A DNA stretch of 64,000 bases, taken from Limnohabitans sp. DM1. Lineage in GTDB: Bacteria > Pseudomonadota > Gammaproteobacteria > Burkholderiales > Burkholderiaceae_C. Location of the stretch: contig NZ_CXOO01000037.1 in assembly GCF_001269385.1 (NCBI RefSeq), positions 35,831 through 99,830 on the forward strand. The letters are read 5' to 3'. This document shows positions 9,372-18,328 of this stretch, piece by piece (the stretch's first letter is position 1; every line of letters starts with the position of its first letter). The translations under genes were made by a program, and so were the position numbers. Below the pieces are notes generated by a model. It was not told the origin of the DNA, made no database searches, and saw only the letters and a list, made by a program, of their open reading frames with translations.

Positions 9372-9381
9372 GAAGGTTTGT

Positions 9382-10137
9382 TTAAATGACCTTGGCCACG
9401 TTTTTCAATTTATCCACCAGCGTGGCCACATCGGGCACCTTGATGCCGGCGCTGCGCTTGGCAGGCTCTGCCACTTTCAGGGTCTTGATGCGGGGGGCCA
9501 CATCGACACCCAGGTCTTCGGGCTTGAAGGTGTCGAGCTGCTTTTTCTTGGCCTTCATGATGTTGGGCAAGGTCACGTAGCGTGGCTCGTTCAGGCGCAA
9601 GTCGGTGGTCACCACCGCAGGCAGGCTGATGCTGAGCACTTCCAGGCCGCCATCGATCTCGCGGGTGACATGGGCTTTACCGTCCACGATGTCGACCTTG
9701 GAGGCGAAGGTGGCTTGGGGCAGATCGGCCAAAGCGGCCAGCATCTGGCCGGTCTGGTTGCAGTCGTCGTCAATGGCTTGTTTGCCCAAAATGATCAGGC
9801 CGGGCTGCTCTTTGTCCACCAGAGCCTTGAGCAGCTTGGCCACGGCCAAGGGCTGCAGGTCCAAATCCGCTGGGGTCTCGACCAGAATGCCGCGGTCGGC
9901 ACCGATGGCCATGGCGGTACGCAGGGTTTCCTGGCACTGGGCCACGCCGCAAGACACAGCAATGACTTCAGTGGCCAGACCTTTTTCTTTCAGACGCACA
10001 GCTTCTTCGACCGCGATCTCGTCAAAGGGGTTCATGCTCATCTTGACGTTGGCGATGTCCACGCCCGAACCATCGGACTTGACGCGCACCTTGACGTTGT
10101 AGTCCACCACCCGTTTGACGGGAACGAGAATTTTCAT
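9382..10137 (-). CDS. etfB: Electron transfer flavoprotein beta subunit
   Basis: The small ETF subunit, 251 residues, the normal length. It begins [19 protein letters not shown], has the AMP-binding region with [18 protein letters not shown], and the recognition-loop region [12 protein letters not shown] that docks onto dehydrogenases. It is the first gene of the etfBA operon. The promoter region upstream carries a MerR-type operator-like repeat at 10181-10208 and, farther off, a 30-bp palindrome, both in the 280-base gap shared with the divergent TRAP transporter gene dctP. Confidence 0.96.
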   Translation of the reverse strand: MKILVPVKRVVDYNVKVRVKSDGSGVDIANVKMSMNPFDEIAVEEAVRLKEKGLATEVIAVSCGVAQCQETLRTAMAIGADRGILVETPADLDLQPLAVAKLLKALVDKEQPGLIILGKQAIDDDCNQTGQMLAALADLPQATFASKVDIVDGKAHVTREIDGGLEVLSISLPAVVTTDLRLNEPRYVTLPNIMKAKKKQLDTFKPEDLGVDVAPRIKTLKVAEPAKRSAGIKVPDVATLVDKLKNVAKVI

Positions 10138-10180
10138 GAAAGCATCTCCGATTGGATTGATTTTGAAAGTCTGAAATCAA

Positions 10181-10208
10181 TTGACGTTTACGTCAACGTA
10201 AAGGTCAA
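10181..10208. promoter_or_regulatory. LiuR-like (MerR-type) operator upstream of etfB
   Basis: Two overlapping near-palindromes, TTGACGTTTACGTCAA (10181-10196) and TTTACGTCAACGTAAA (10187-10202), lie 44-65 bases before the etfB start. The ACGTTTACGT core resembles sites described for LiuR, a MerR-family regulator of branched-chain amino acid and acyl-CoA catabolism in proteobacteria. Assignment to LiuR is from memory of the motif and is an inference. Confidence 0.5.
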
Positions 10209-10313
10209 TTTTGCACTAAATTGCCCTGGCGTGTTGTCGATTCACCCAAAAAAGCACGACCGTTCGTATTTTACACACATGAAAAAGACGTCTTTTTTGC
10301 ATCCTACCCCCGG

Positions 10314-10343
10314 GAATTCACCGACCAATCGGTCGGTGAATTC
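10314..10343. promoter_or_regulatory. Perfect 30-bp palindrome, TetR-type operator
   Basis: Two 13-bp arms (GAATTCACCGACC / GGTCGGTGAATTC) are perfectly inverted around AATC. The CCGACC-N4-GGTCGG centre resembles TetR-family sites such as those of the fatty-acid regulators PsrA and FadP. It lies 75 bases before the dctP start and about 180 before etfB, so it could control either. No TetR gene is present in the window. Confidence 0.6.
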
Positions 10344-10417
10344 AGGTTAGTATCAATTGCAGTCTGATCATCAACCGATTAGATTATGTTTAGTAACCAA
10401 TTTGTGTGGAGTCCACC

Positions 10418-11434
10418 ATGAAGAAAGTCCTGATTTCCTTGTCATTGACAGCTCTGGCCAGCTTGGCTGGCACAGCTCAAGCTCAGACGGTCCTGACCGT
10501 CTCCAGCTGGCTGCCGCCCACCCACACGGCCAGCATGGCCCAAAAAGAATGGTGCGACCTGCTCGAGGCCAACACAAAAGGCCGCATCAAGTGCAACATC
10601 CTGCCCCGTGGCGTGACGCCTGCCCCAGGCACTTATGATGCGGTCAAAAATGGTTTGGCTGATGTGTCCTACACCGTACATGGCTACACCCCCGGCCGCT
10701 TCATCGCTCCGCAAATGGCCGAACTGCCTTTCCTGGGAAACAGCGCTGAAACCATCTCGGTGGCTTTAAGCCGCGTGAGCGACAAGCACCCCGAGTTCGC
10801 GGCCGAGCACCCTGGTGTCAAGGTCATCAGCTTGTTCACCCATGGCCCTGGCATTGTGTTCAACACCAAGCGTCCCATCACCAAGGTGGATGACTTGTCA
10901 GGCCTGAAATTCCGCGTTGGCGGTGGCATGGTCAATGACATGTCCAAAGCACTGGGCATGAATGTCACGCTCAAACCCGCACCGGACTCTTATGAACTGC
11001 TGTCCAGCGGTGTGATGGACGGCACGCTGTTCCCGGCTGAGTCCACCGAATCGTTCAAGATCGACAAGATCATCAAGCACGCCACCACCTTCCCAGGCGG
11101 TCTGTACAACACCAGCTTCGTCTTCATGATGAACCAGGCCAAGTACGACAAGCTGTCTGCAGAAGACAAAAAAGCTGTGGATGCCATCTCTGGCGAAACC
11201 GCTGCCCGCATCTTTGGCCGTGGCTGGGACAAAGTGGATCGCCGCGCCTTTGCGCTGATGCAAGTCAACGGTGTGGCGGTCACCAAGGCCGATGCCAAGT
11301 TCGTTGCCGACGTCAAAGCCAAAACCGCACCTCTGGAACAAGCTTGGATCAAAGCCGCTGAAGGCAAGGGCCTGAAGAACCCAGCCAAAGTGCTGGCTGA
11401 CTTCCGCGCCGAAATCGCCAAACTGGAGAAGTGA
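10418..11434 (+). CDS. dctP: TRAP transporter substrate-binding protein (DctP family)
   Basis: A periplasmic solute-binding protein of 338 residues for a tripartite ATP-independent periplasmic transporter. A signal peptide ends after ...GTAQA at residue 22. The mature part has the DctP family's typical LPFLGNSAE, ISLFTHGPGIVFN and LKFRVGGG motifs. The last contains the arginine that usually binds the substrate carboxylate. The ATG at 10418 follows GGAG. The GTG at 10406 would add four residues before the signal peptide and is less likely. It heads dctPQM, separated from dctQ by a terminator-like hairpin. The ligand is likely an organic acid but cannot be named. Confidence 0.92.
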   Translation: MKKVLISLSLTALASLAGTAQAQTVLTVSSWLPPTHTASMAQKEWCDLLEANTKGRIKCNILPRGVTPAPGTYDAVKNGLADVSYTVHGYTPGRFIAPQMAELPFLGNSAETISVALSRVSDKHPEFAAEHPGVKVISLFTHGPGIVFNTKRPITKVDDLSGLKFRVGGGMVNDMSKALGMNVTLKPAPDSYELLSSGVMDGTLFPAESTESFKIDKIIKHATTFPGGLYNTSFVFMMNQAKYDKLSAEDKKAVDAISGETAARIFGRGWDKVDRRAFALMQVNGVAVTKADAKFVADVKAKTAPLEQAWIKAAEGKGLKNPAKVLADFRAEIAKLEK

Positions 11435-11470
11435 TTTCCGCTTTGCCCGATGGGGCAAAAGGAACAACCG

Positions 11471-11503
11471 GCGGTCCCCTTCTGAACGAGGGGACCGCTT
11501 TTT
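11471..11503 (+). terminator. Intercistronic terminator/attenuator between dctP and dctQ
   Basis: A perfect 9-bp stem (GCGGTCCCC / GGGGACCGC) with a 10-base loop is followed by five T residues, 37 bases after the dctP stop and 21 before dctQ. In this position it would let most transcripts end after dctP, giving more binding protein than membrane subunits. Confidence 0.8.
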
Positions 11504-11523
11504 GAATTTGAAAGACACCTGTT

Positions 11524-12000
11524 TTGAAAAAACTGCTTGAAACCCTTTGCGGGCTACTCGCTGGAATCGCCCTCTTTGCGATCATGCTGCTCACCTTCCT
11601 CGATGTAGGGGGCAGAAAATTTTTGGGCAACTCCATCACCGGGTCTCTGGAATTGACCGAATTGCTGATGGTGGTTGTTATTTTCGGCGCCCTGCCTTTG
11701 GTATCCGAGCGTGGCGAACATGTGGTGTTCGACTCGATGGACCCCTATCTGCCTGAAATGATTCGCAAAATTCAGCGCGCCTTGGTGCACCTTCTGTGCG
11801 GCGCCGCTTTGGTTTCGCTGGGCTGGTTGATGTGGAAAACCGGTGGCGACTTTCTGCAAACCGGTGAAACCACGGCCCAACTCAAAATTCTCAAAGCCCC
11901 GTTCATCTATGGCATGGGCCTGCTGTGTGCCTTCACCGGCCTCATCCACTTGAGCTTGATGTTCAAGGAACAACAAGACAACGAAGGAGGCGTGCTGTGA
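11524..12000 (+). CDS. dctQ: TRAP transporter small permease (DctQ family)
   Basis: The small membrane subunit of the TRAP transporter, 158 residues, with four transmembrane helices and the family signature FLDVGGRKFLGNSITGSLELTE spread over helix 1 and the following loop. The start is a TTG, since the next ATG falls inside the first helix. It overlaps dctM (GTGA), as is usual for dctQM pairs. Confidence 0.88.
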   Translation: MKKLLETLCGLLAGIALFAIMLLTFLDVGGRKFLGNSITGSLELTELLMVVVIFGALPLVSERGEHVVFDSMDPYLPEMIRKIQRALVHLLCGAALVSLGWLMWKTGGDFLQTGETTAQLKILKAPFIYGMGLLCAFTGLIHLSLMFKEQQDNEGGVL

Positions 12001-13289
12001 TTGAAGCGCTGATTGGATTTGCGGCCATCTTTGGCCTGGCGCTTTTGCGCGTGCCACTGGCTTTCTCCATGGGCCTGGTCGGTCTGGTGGGCATTGGCTT
12101 GACTCGCGGATGGATGCCCGCGGTGGCCAGCACAGCCCAAGTGGTTTACGAAACTGGATTTGCCTACACCCTGTCGGTGATCCCGCTGTTCATCCTGATG
12201 GGCAACTTTGTCGCCCGTGCAGGGTTGGCGCATGAGCTCTTTCATGCTGCCTACACTTTCATCGGCCACCGCCGGGGCGGCCTGGCGCACGCCACCATCG
12301 CCGCCTGCGCAGGCTTTGGCGCCATTTGCGGCTCGTCCATTGCAACGGCTGCGACCATGAGCAAAGTGGCCTACCCGTCCATGAAAAAGCTCGGCTACAG
12401 CGATGCGCTGTCGACCGGTGTGATCGCAGCGGGCGGCACCCTGGGCATCATGATTCCGCCGTCCACCATCATGGTGATCTACGGCATCATCACAGAGACC
12501 CACATCGGAAAATTGTTCGCGGCTGGGGTGATTCCCGGCTTGATGACCGCCATTCTCATGATGGTGGCCGTGGTGATCATGACCTCGCGTGACCCCGAAC
12601 ATGCGCCAGCAGGCGAAAAATTCAGCTGGTCACAACGCTGGGCGGCACTGCGCGGCATCTGGGGGGTTTTGCTGCTGGTGGTGATCGTGCTGGGAGGCAT
12701 CTATGGCGGCTTCTTCACCGCTACCGAAGGCGCTGGCATGGGGGCCATGGGTGCATTCCTGTTTGCCGTGGCACGGGGGGCTCTGAGCTTCAAGGCCTTG
12801 TTCGAGGTGCTGGTCGAATCGGCCCGCACCACCGCGATGCTGTTCACGCTGCTGATTTCGGCCACCATTTTTGCCAACTTCGTCAACTTCACCAGCATGC
12901 CCATGGAACTCAAGGAGTGGATCACCCACCTGGGCCTATCACCAATCATGATCGTGGGCGCCATGATGCTGATTTATGTGATTTTGGGCACCGTGATGGA
13001 AGAGCTGACCATGGTGCTGCTGACCATTCCGCTGTTCTTCCCCATCGTCACCCAGCTGGGCTTTGACCCGGTGTGGTTTGGCGTGCTGATCGTGATGGTG
13101 ATCCAGATCGGCCTGATCTCGCCGCCCGTGGGCATGAACCTGTTCGTCATCAACACCCTGCTGCCCAAAGTGGGGCTGGGCACCATCTTCCGTGGCGTGT
13201 GGCCGCTGGTGGTGGTGTTGATCATCTGCTTGGGCATCTTGCTGGCATTCCCGGGCTTGAGCCTGTGGTTGCCTTCCATGATGGACTGA
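11997..13289 (+). CDS. dctM: TRAP transporter large permease (DctM family)
   Basis: The large channel-forming subunit, 430 residues, with about twelve transmembrane helices that carry out sodium-driven uptake. Markers are AACAGFGAICGSSIATAATMSKVAYP (in pieces), GGTLGIMIPPS near residue 145 and ISPPVGMNLFVI near residue 375. The GTG start overlaps the dctQ stop and has an excellent GAAGGAGG ribosome-binding site at 11983-11990. A longer frame from 11925 only repeats dctQ sequence in another frame. It ends the operon before a strong terminator. Confidence 0.94.
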   Translation: MIEALIGFAAIFGLALLRVPLAFSMGLVGLVGIGLTRGWMPAVASTAQVVYETGFAYTLSVIPLFILMGNFVARAGLAHELFHAAYTFIGHRRGGLAHATIAACAGFGAICGSSIATAATMSKVAYPSMKKLGYSDALSTGVIAAGGTLGIMIPPSTIMVIYGIITETHIGKLFAAGVIPGLMTAILMMVAVVIMTSRDPEHAPAGEKFSWSQRWAALRGIWGVLLLVVIVLGGIYGGFFTATEGAGMGAMGAFLFAVARGALSFKALFEVLVESARTTAMLFTLLISATIFANFVNFTSMPMELKEWITHLGLSPIMIVGAMMLIYVILGTVMEELTMVLLTIPLFFPIVTQLGFDPVWFGVLIVMVIQIGLISPPVGMNLFVINTLLPKVGLGTIFRGVWPLVVVLIICLGILLAFPGLSLWLPSMMD

Positions 13290-13306
13290 CAGCGTCATCC
13301 AATTGC

Positions 13307-13336
13307 AAAAACGGCACGCCTTGGCGTGCCGTTTTT
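13307..13336. terminator. Rho-independent terminator after dctM
   Basis: A perfect inverted repeat with 14-base arms (AAAAACGGCACGCC / GGCGTGCCGTTTTT) separated by two bases, 17 bases after the dctM stop, with a T-run on the plus side. It closes the dctPQM operon. Confidence 0.9.
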
Positions 13337-13452
13337 CATGGTCAGCAGCCCTTAAAGGCTTCCGCAGCTCATTCGCCGCTTCGACGGCCTACCTACCACG
13401 CCTTCGCAGCTTGGAACTCGCGGAGTCCGAAGTTTGCAGGCTTCGGTTAAGA

Positions 13453-13486
13453 CCGCATGTCGGGGCTGAAGCCGCCGACCTACAAA
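13453..13486. repeat. Palindromic intergenic repeat, family 2 (half unit)
   Basis: CATGTCGGGGCTGAAGCCGC followed by CGACCTAC is the right arm of the family 2 repeat seen complete at 27568-27736. The 236-base gap it lies in has no gene. A degenerate left side may lie at about 13380. Confidence 0.6.
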
Positions 13487-13525
13487 ACCGGCTCAACGGG
13501 TGCGTACATGGCCCCAGCAGCCCGA

Positions 13526-14806
13526 TCAGGCGGTGGGGGGCAGCACGTTGTGCACCACACGCTGAGGAAACGGAATCTCGATGCCGTTGGCTTGCAAGAT
13601 CTGCAAGATGGCGCGGTTGATGTCCGACTTGAGTTTGAGGGGGCCATTTTCCGGATCGGCGATCCAGTACGACACGACAAACTCCAGGCCATCGGCACCA
13701 AATGTGGCCAAGCTGGCTATAGGCGGAGGATCGGGCAACACCCGAGCTTGGGATTTGCAAGCGTCTTCCAACAAGTCCACCACCAAATCCACCGGGCTGT
13801 TGTAGGCCACCGACACTTGGGTGCTTTGCGACACCTTGGGGTCGGCCAGCGACAAATTTTCCACGCGCTGGATGATCAGCATTTCATTGGGCACGATGGA
13901 TTCCCGTCCGGACAGGGCCCGAATGACCGTGTAGCGGGCCTTGATGTCGGTGATGCGTCCCTCAAAACCGTCGACCCGCACCATGTCGCCGATGCGCATG
14001 CTGCGCTCGGCCAGGATGACGAAACCACTGACGTAATTGGCCGCCAGTTTTTGCAAGCCAAAACCAATGCCCACGCCCACCGCGCCACCCAATACGGACA
14101 AAGCCGTCAGGTCAATGCCCACAGAAGACAAAGCCAGTATCAAGCCCACAAACATCAAGGCAGCGCGCACCGTGTTGCTGATGACTTTGCGCAGCGACAA
14201 ATCGCTGCCCGTGGCCGATCTGAGCAAACGAGACTCCAGCGCAGCCGACACCCACAACATGACGATCATGACGGCACCTGCCGTCAGCGCGCCTTCGATC
14301 AACGTGCGCATCGACAAGACGCTGCCACCGACTTTCCAGCGGATTTGATCAAGCTCATCGAGCAACAGCGGCAAAACCCCTGTGACCCACAACACCACGG
14401 CCAGCCATGCCATCCAGGAAATGGTCCGCTCCAGCACCCGCACAAAATGGGCTTCACCGAAGGCCACCTGCATCACCTTGACGCCCAGACGGATCAGAGC
14501 CAGAGAAATACACACCGGCAACAAGATGTCATACAAGGCCATGGGGTGGTCGGTGGTCAACAGCGCCCGCGAAGCAAAGGTCAGGCCCAGCAACAAAGTG
14601 GGGAACAGCACCCCGTCCACCAAGCGTTTTCCCAAAAGGATCGACAACTCGGCCCCTGCAAAGGCCCGGCGCACCAGCCATGCAGCCCCCCAGGACAAGC
14701 CCACACAAACGACAAACGCCAACAAAACGTGCAAGGAATCGGCACGAACCAGCTTGTCCAGCCAAGCCAGGGGGTCGGTGATGTGAAGTGACTTCATGCT
14801 CGCCAT
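13526..14806 (-). CDS. Mechanosensitive ion channel, MscS family
   Basis: A 426-residue inner-membrane channel that opens on membrane tension to release solutes during osmotic downshock. Four to five N-terminal hydrophobic helices precede the MscS pore helix, a glycine/alanine-rich stretch with SVLGGAVGVGIGFGLQ. Next comes the beta domain, with GDMVRVDGFEGRITDI and the IVPNEMLI motif, and then the C-terminal alpha/beta cage. The extra helices make it longer than E. coli MscS (286 residues). The ATG at 14806 is preceded by GGAG and overlaps the 3' end of the upstream enoyl-CoA hydratase gene by 13 bases. Confidence 0.92.
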   Translation of the reverse strand: MASMKSLHITDPLAWLDKLVRADSLHVLLAFVVCVGLSWGAAWLVRRAFAGAELSILLGKRLVDGVLFPTLLLGLTFASRALLTTDHPMALYDILLPVCISLALIRLGVKVMQVAFGEAHFVRVLERTISWMAWLAVVLWVTGVLPLLLDELDQIRWKVGGSVLSMRTLIEGALTAGAVMIVMLWVSAALESRLLRSATGSDLSLRKVISNTVRAALMFVGLILALSSVGIDLTALSVLGGAVGVGIGFGLQKLAANYVSGFVILAERSMRIGDMVRVDGFEGRITDIKARYTVIRALSGRESIVPNEMLIIQRVENLSLADPKVSQSTQVSVAYNSPVDLVVDLLEDACKSQARVLPDPPPIASLATFGADGLEFVVSYWIADPENGPLKLKSDINRAILQILQANGIEIPFPQRVVHNVLPPTA

Positions 14807-15594
14807 GCGGGGCTCCTTTTGTCAATAAATGCCTGCACGCCTTCCTGGGCGTCGGCGTGCATCATGTTGCAGGCCATGGTTTGACCAGCCAGCTGGTAAG
14901 CCGCTTCGATGCCCATTTCCCGCTGCTTGTAAAACAGCGCCTTGCCCATGCGCACAGCCTCGCGGGGCTTGCTCACAATCGAGTCAACCCATTCGTTAAC
15001 TTGTGCATCCAGCCCCTCTGAGGCGCTCACGCGGTTGATCAGGCCTCGCTGGCAGGCCTCTTGCGCGCTGATGAAACCGCCCGTTAGCAGCATTTCCATG
15101 GCCTGCTTGGCATGCATATTGCGCACCAGGGGCACGCTGGGCGTGGCGCAAAACAGGCCTACATCGATGCCATTGACCCCAAAGCGGGCGGTCTCGGCAG
15201 CCACCGCCAGATCACACTGCGCCACCAGTTGGCAGCCCGCAGCGGTGGCCACGCCCTGCACGCGCGCAATCACCGGCACCGGCAGGTTCTGAATGGACAG
15301 CATCATGCGCGTGCACTGCGCAAACAGCTTTTGGTAGTAGGCCATCTCGGGCTGCGCCCGCATTTCCTTGAGGTTGTGCCCGGCGCAAAAAGCCTTGCCC
15401 GCCGCCGCCAGCACCACCACACGGGCGTGCTCGTCCAAGGCGATCTGGTGCAGAGCGTTTTGCAGGGCATGCAGCATGTCCTCGCCCAAAGTGTTGAAGG
15501 TGCTTGCTTGGTTCAGGGTCAGGCGGTGCACGCCACGCGCATCGCGCTCGTGCAGCAGCACATCGGCCCCGGTAGGAACAGTTGAATCAGTCAT
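14794..15594 (-). CDS. Enoyl-CoA hydratase/isomerase family protein (crotonase)
   Basis: A crotonase-fold enzyme of 266 residues, predicted to hydrate or isomerise an enoyl-CoA. It has the oxyanion-hole motif GKAFCAGHNLKEM and the second conserved block RVQGVATAAGCQLVAQCD. The usual first catalytic glutamate of enoyl-CoA hydratase 1 is replaced by glycine or alanine in that block, so hydratase activity is uncertain. The start is the ATG at 15594 (MTDSTVPTG). The open frame continues to 15723 but that part overlaps the neighbouring deacetylase-like gene. It is translationally linked to mscS. Confidence 0.88.
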   Translation of the reverse strand: MTDSTVPTGADVLLHERDARGVHRLTLNQASTFNTLGEDMLHALQNALHQIALDEHARVVVLAAAGKAFCAGHNLKEMRAQPEMAYYQKLFAQCTRMMLSIQNLPVPVIARVQGVATAAGCQLVAQCDLAVAAETARFGVNGIDVGLFCATPSVPLVRNMHAKQAMEMLLTGGFISAQEACQRGLINRVSASEGLDAQVNEWVDSIVSKPREAVRMGKALFYKQREMGIEAAYQLAGQTMACNMMHADAQEGVQAFIDKRSPAWRA

Positions 15595-15644
15595 GCCCCC
15601 GATTGTGCCCAAAGCCGCAAGCCGCCCGGCGGCCCAGTCAGGGC

Positions 15645-16598
15645 TCAGACGTCGGCCAGCACGCGCAAATGCGCCTCGACGCTGCGGCCCAAGGCGCTCA
15701 GGTTGTAGCCGCCCTCCAGACAACTGACGATGCGCCCCTGGGCATGGCGCAGGGCCACATCCTTGATGCGCTGGGTGATCCAGGCATAGTCCTGCTCAAC
15801 CAGCCCCATTTGCCCCATGTCGTCCTCGCGGTGTGCATCAAACCCGGCGCTGATGAAAATCAGCTCGGGCCGGTGCGCCTCCAGGCGCGGCATCCACATC
15901 ATGTCGATCAACTCGCGGATGTCCATGCCCCGCGTGTAGGCCGGCACCGGCAAATTCACCAGATTGTTTGCATGAGACTGCGAACCGCCTTCCGGGTAAA
16001 ACGGATGCTGGAAAAAGCTGACCATCAAAATCCGCTCATCCCCGGCCACGATGTTTTCGGTGCCATTGCCGTGGTGCACATCAAAATCCACAATCGCCAC
16101 GCGCTTGAGCCCATGGCGCTCCACCGCATACTTGGCGGCAATGGCCACATTGTTGAAAAAACAAAACCCCATGGCCTTGTCCCGGCAGGCATGGTGACCA
16201 GGCGGGCGCACGGCACAAAAAGCGTTCTCCAACTCACCGGCCATGACCGCATCGGTGGCGTCAATCGCCGCCCCGGCCGACAGCAGGGCAGCCTCCCAAG
16301 TGTGGACGTTGATCATGGTGTCCGGGTCAATGGAGGTGTGGCTGGGGCCACCTGCGTCCATGTCTTCGCGCAGCACATCGCTCAGGCCCCGCAAAGACGC
16401 CACATGCATGCGCCCGTGGGCCAATTCAATGTCAGCCAAGGCGGCCGGTCCGGCCTCTCGCCGCTGCAAAGCCATGTCCAGCCCGGTGATGAGCAACCGG
16501 TCCTCGATGGCGCCCAGGCGCTCAGGACATTCCGGATGGCCCGCGCCCATCTCGTGTTTCCAACATGTGGGGTGTGTGAAATAACCTGTCGCGCCCAT
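15645..16598 (-). CDS. Histone deacetylase family protein
   Basis: A zinc-dependent deacetylase of the arginase/deacetylase fold, 317 residues. It shows the full catalytic set: RPPGHHA (tandem histidines), GFCFFNNVAIAA, DFDVHHGNGT (zinc-binding Asp and His) and SAGFDAH. Bacterial members remove acetyl groups from polyamines, small molecules or proteins. Closest in style is the class II HDAC-like HdaH group. It starts 50 bases upstream of the enoyl-CoA hydratase and points the same way, so it may be first gene of an HDAC-crotonase-mscS transcript. A second family member lies at 39214. Confidence 0.92.
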   Translation of the reverse strand: MGATGYFTHPTCWKHEMGAGHPECPERLGAIEDRLLITGLDMALQRREAGPAALADIELAHGRMHVASLRGLSDVLREDMDAGGPSHTSIDPDTMINVHTWEAALLSAGAAIDATDAVMAGELENAFCAVRPPGHHACRDKAMGFCFFNNVAIAAKYAVERHGLKRVAIVDFDVHHGNGTENIVAGDERILMVSFFQHPFYPEGGSQSHANNLVNLPVPAYTRGMDIRELIDMMWMPRLEAHRPELIFISAGFDAHREDDMGQMGLVEQDYAWITQRIKDVALRHAQGRIVSCLEGGYNLSALGRSVEAHLRVLADV

Positions 16599-16806
16599 AT
16601 GGCTTGTCTTCCTGCAAGTTCAACACCCTTCTCGGAAGTGTTGAATTTTTTAAATTAGTGCACGTTTATCAGTTTCAGCTTATCACGCCCAGCTTGCAGT
16701 ATCTGACGAGCAGCGCACCACCAGGATCACTGCTCCACACGCATCCGTCGAAGCAGAAGCCTGCAAGCTGCAAAATGCAATCGCCTCGCGATTAAACTGA
16801 GCCCAC

Positions 16807-17985
16807 ATGAATTTTCTTGCCCGCTCCTACGTCACCCCGCCGGACCCCCGCCTGAACCCTTTGTGCGCAGGCCTGCTCGTTGTGCTGATCTCACTGGCCT
16901 GGTCAGACCCCGCCTTCGCGGTCAACCGCCATGACAAGCATGCAGGCAAAACGGCCCAATCACCGACATCCAGCCGAAAATCACACCACCCCAAAGCCAC
17001 CCCCAGAGCCCCTGTAAAAGCCACGCGCCTGATGGACAACCCCGAAGTTCTGGCCTGGGCCCATGACGCTGCCAGTCGCCTGCAACTCGACCGCGCTTGG
17101 GTGCTCAAAACCCTGGCGCCAGCGCAACGCCTGCCCCTGGTGGAAAAACTCGTACTGCCCCCCGCCAGCCCCACGGCCAAAGACTGGGGGGCTTACCGGG
17201 CGCGCTTCATCGAGCCCATCCGCATCCAGGCCGGCGCCCGATTCTGGCTTGCCCACCGCGCCACCCTGGAGCGTGCCGAAAAAGAATACGGCGTGCCAGC
17301 CGCCATCATCGTCGGCATCATCGGGGTGGAAACGCTGTATGGGCAAAACACCGGCAACTTCCGCATCGTCGACGCCTTGGGCACCTTGGCTTTTCACTTT
17401 CCATTGGCCCACCCGCGTGCAGCAGAACGCCAGGCGTTTTTCCGCGCCGAGCTGGAACAATTTTTACAACTCAGCCAGCAAAGCGGAGCCTCCCCCCTGG
17501 CCGTGCGCGGCAGCTACGCAGGCGCACTGGGCTTGCCGCAATTCATGCCGTCCAGCTGGACCCGCTTCGCCGTTGACTTCGACGGCGATGGCCGCATCGA
17601 CCTGTTTGAAAGCCCGACTGACGCCATCGGCTCAGTCGCCAATTACTTCAAGGCCTTCCAGTGGCGCACGGGCATGCCCACACACTACCCCGTGACCCTC
17701 ACCCCCGGCCAAACCGACATGGACGCCCTGCTCGCCCCCGACATCCTGCCCACCTTCAGCGTGGCCAGCTTCACGGCCAAAGGTGCAGCCCTTGAAGGCG
17801 CAGCACTGACCCACAACGGCCCACTAGCCCTGATCGAATTGCGCAACGGCAACAACCCACCCAGCTATGTGGCCGGCACCGAAAACTTCTACGCCATCAC
17901 CCGTTACAACTGGAGCAGCTACTACGCCATGGCGGTGATCGAGTTGGCCGAGGCGGTGGCGCGGGAAGTGCAAAGCAAGCCTTGA
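16807..17985 (+). CDS. mltB: Lytic murein transglycosylase B (MltB family)
   Basis: A periplasmic peptidoglycan-cleaving enzyme of 392 residues forming 1,6-anhydromuramyl products. An N-terminal hydrophobic segment with ...DPAFA near residue 38 acts as signal peptide. A basic proline-rich linker (about 40-75) precedes the catalytic domain. The catalytic glutamate is Glu175 in GVETLYGQNTGNFR, and GSYAGALGLPQFMPSSW and DFDGDGRIDLF complete the MltB signature. No lipobox is evident, so this is probably a soluble SltB-type form. The 208-base region upstream has no other gene and must hold the promoter. Confidence 0.93.
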   Translation: MNFLARSYVTPPDPRLNPLCAGLLVVLISLAWSDPAFAVNRHDKHAGKTAQSPTSSRKSHHPKATPRAPVKATRLMDNPEVLAWAHDAASRLQLDRAWVLKTLAPAQRLPLVEKLVLPPASPTAKDWGAYRARFIEPIRIQAGARFWLAHRATLERAEKEYGVPAAIIVGIIGVETLYGQNTGNFRIVDALGTLAFHFPLAHPRAAERQAFFRAELEQFLQLSQQSGASPLAVRGSYAGALGLPQFMPSSWTRFAVDFDGDGRIDLFESPTDAIGSVANYFKAFQWRTGMPTHYPVTLTPGQTDMDALLAPDILPTFSVASFTAKGAALEGAALTHNGPLALIELRNGNNPPSYVAGTENFYAITRYNWSSYYAMAVIELAEAVAREVQSKP

Positions 17986-17997
17986 GGGCCATGACGC

Positions 17998-18219
17998 ATG
18001 AACCCCCTGAACCCCAAAAAACTTCTGCTGACCAAGTGGACCGCGGTCAAACCTGTTGCCAAACAAAAGCATTTTTGGGTCAGCCGGGTGATCCAACCCA
18101 ATGAGCCCACGGACCCGATTGAATTGGTAGAAATCGAGTCGGTGTTTTCCAAGGCTGTGCAGGTCATTGCTTGGCGGGATCTGCAGGACGACAGCGTGTG
18201 GCGGCAGGGCTGGGTTTAA
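17998..18219 (+). CDS. TIGR02450 family Trp-rich small protein
   Basis: A 73-residue protein of unknown function. It matches the TIGR02450 pattern: NPKKLLLTKWTAVKP at the start, KHFWVSRVI, a central VEIESVFSKAVQVI and a C-terminal tryptophan-rich WRDLQDDSVWRQGW. It is 12 bases behind mltB on the same strand and may be cotranscribed. No catalytic or binding residue is known. Confidence 0.8.
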   Translation: MNPLNPKKLLLTKWTAVKPVAKQKHFWVSRVIQPNEPTDPIELVEIESVFSKAVQVIAWRDLQDDSVWRQGWV

Positions 18220-18328
18220 AGCAATCAATCAGCCAATCGGTTTTTAGCCGTCAACGCCAATGTTTGTTCACTGGCATTTGAGTCCAAACTTTGAAAGTAA
18301 GTTGCTCTTACGGAGCGTGACGGCAAAC

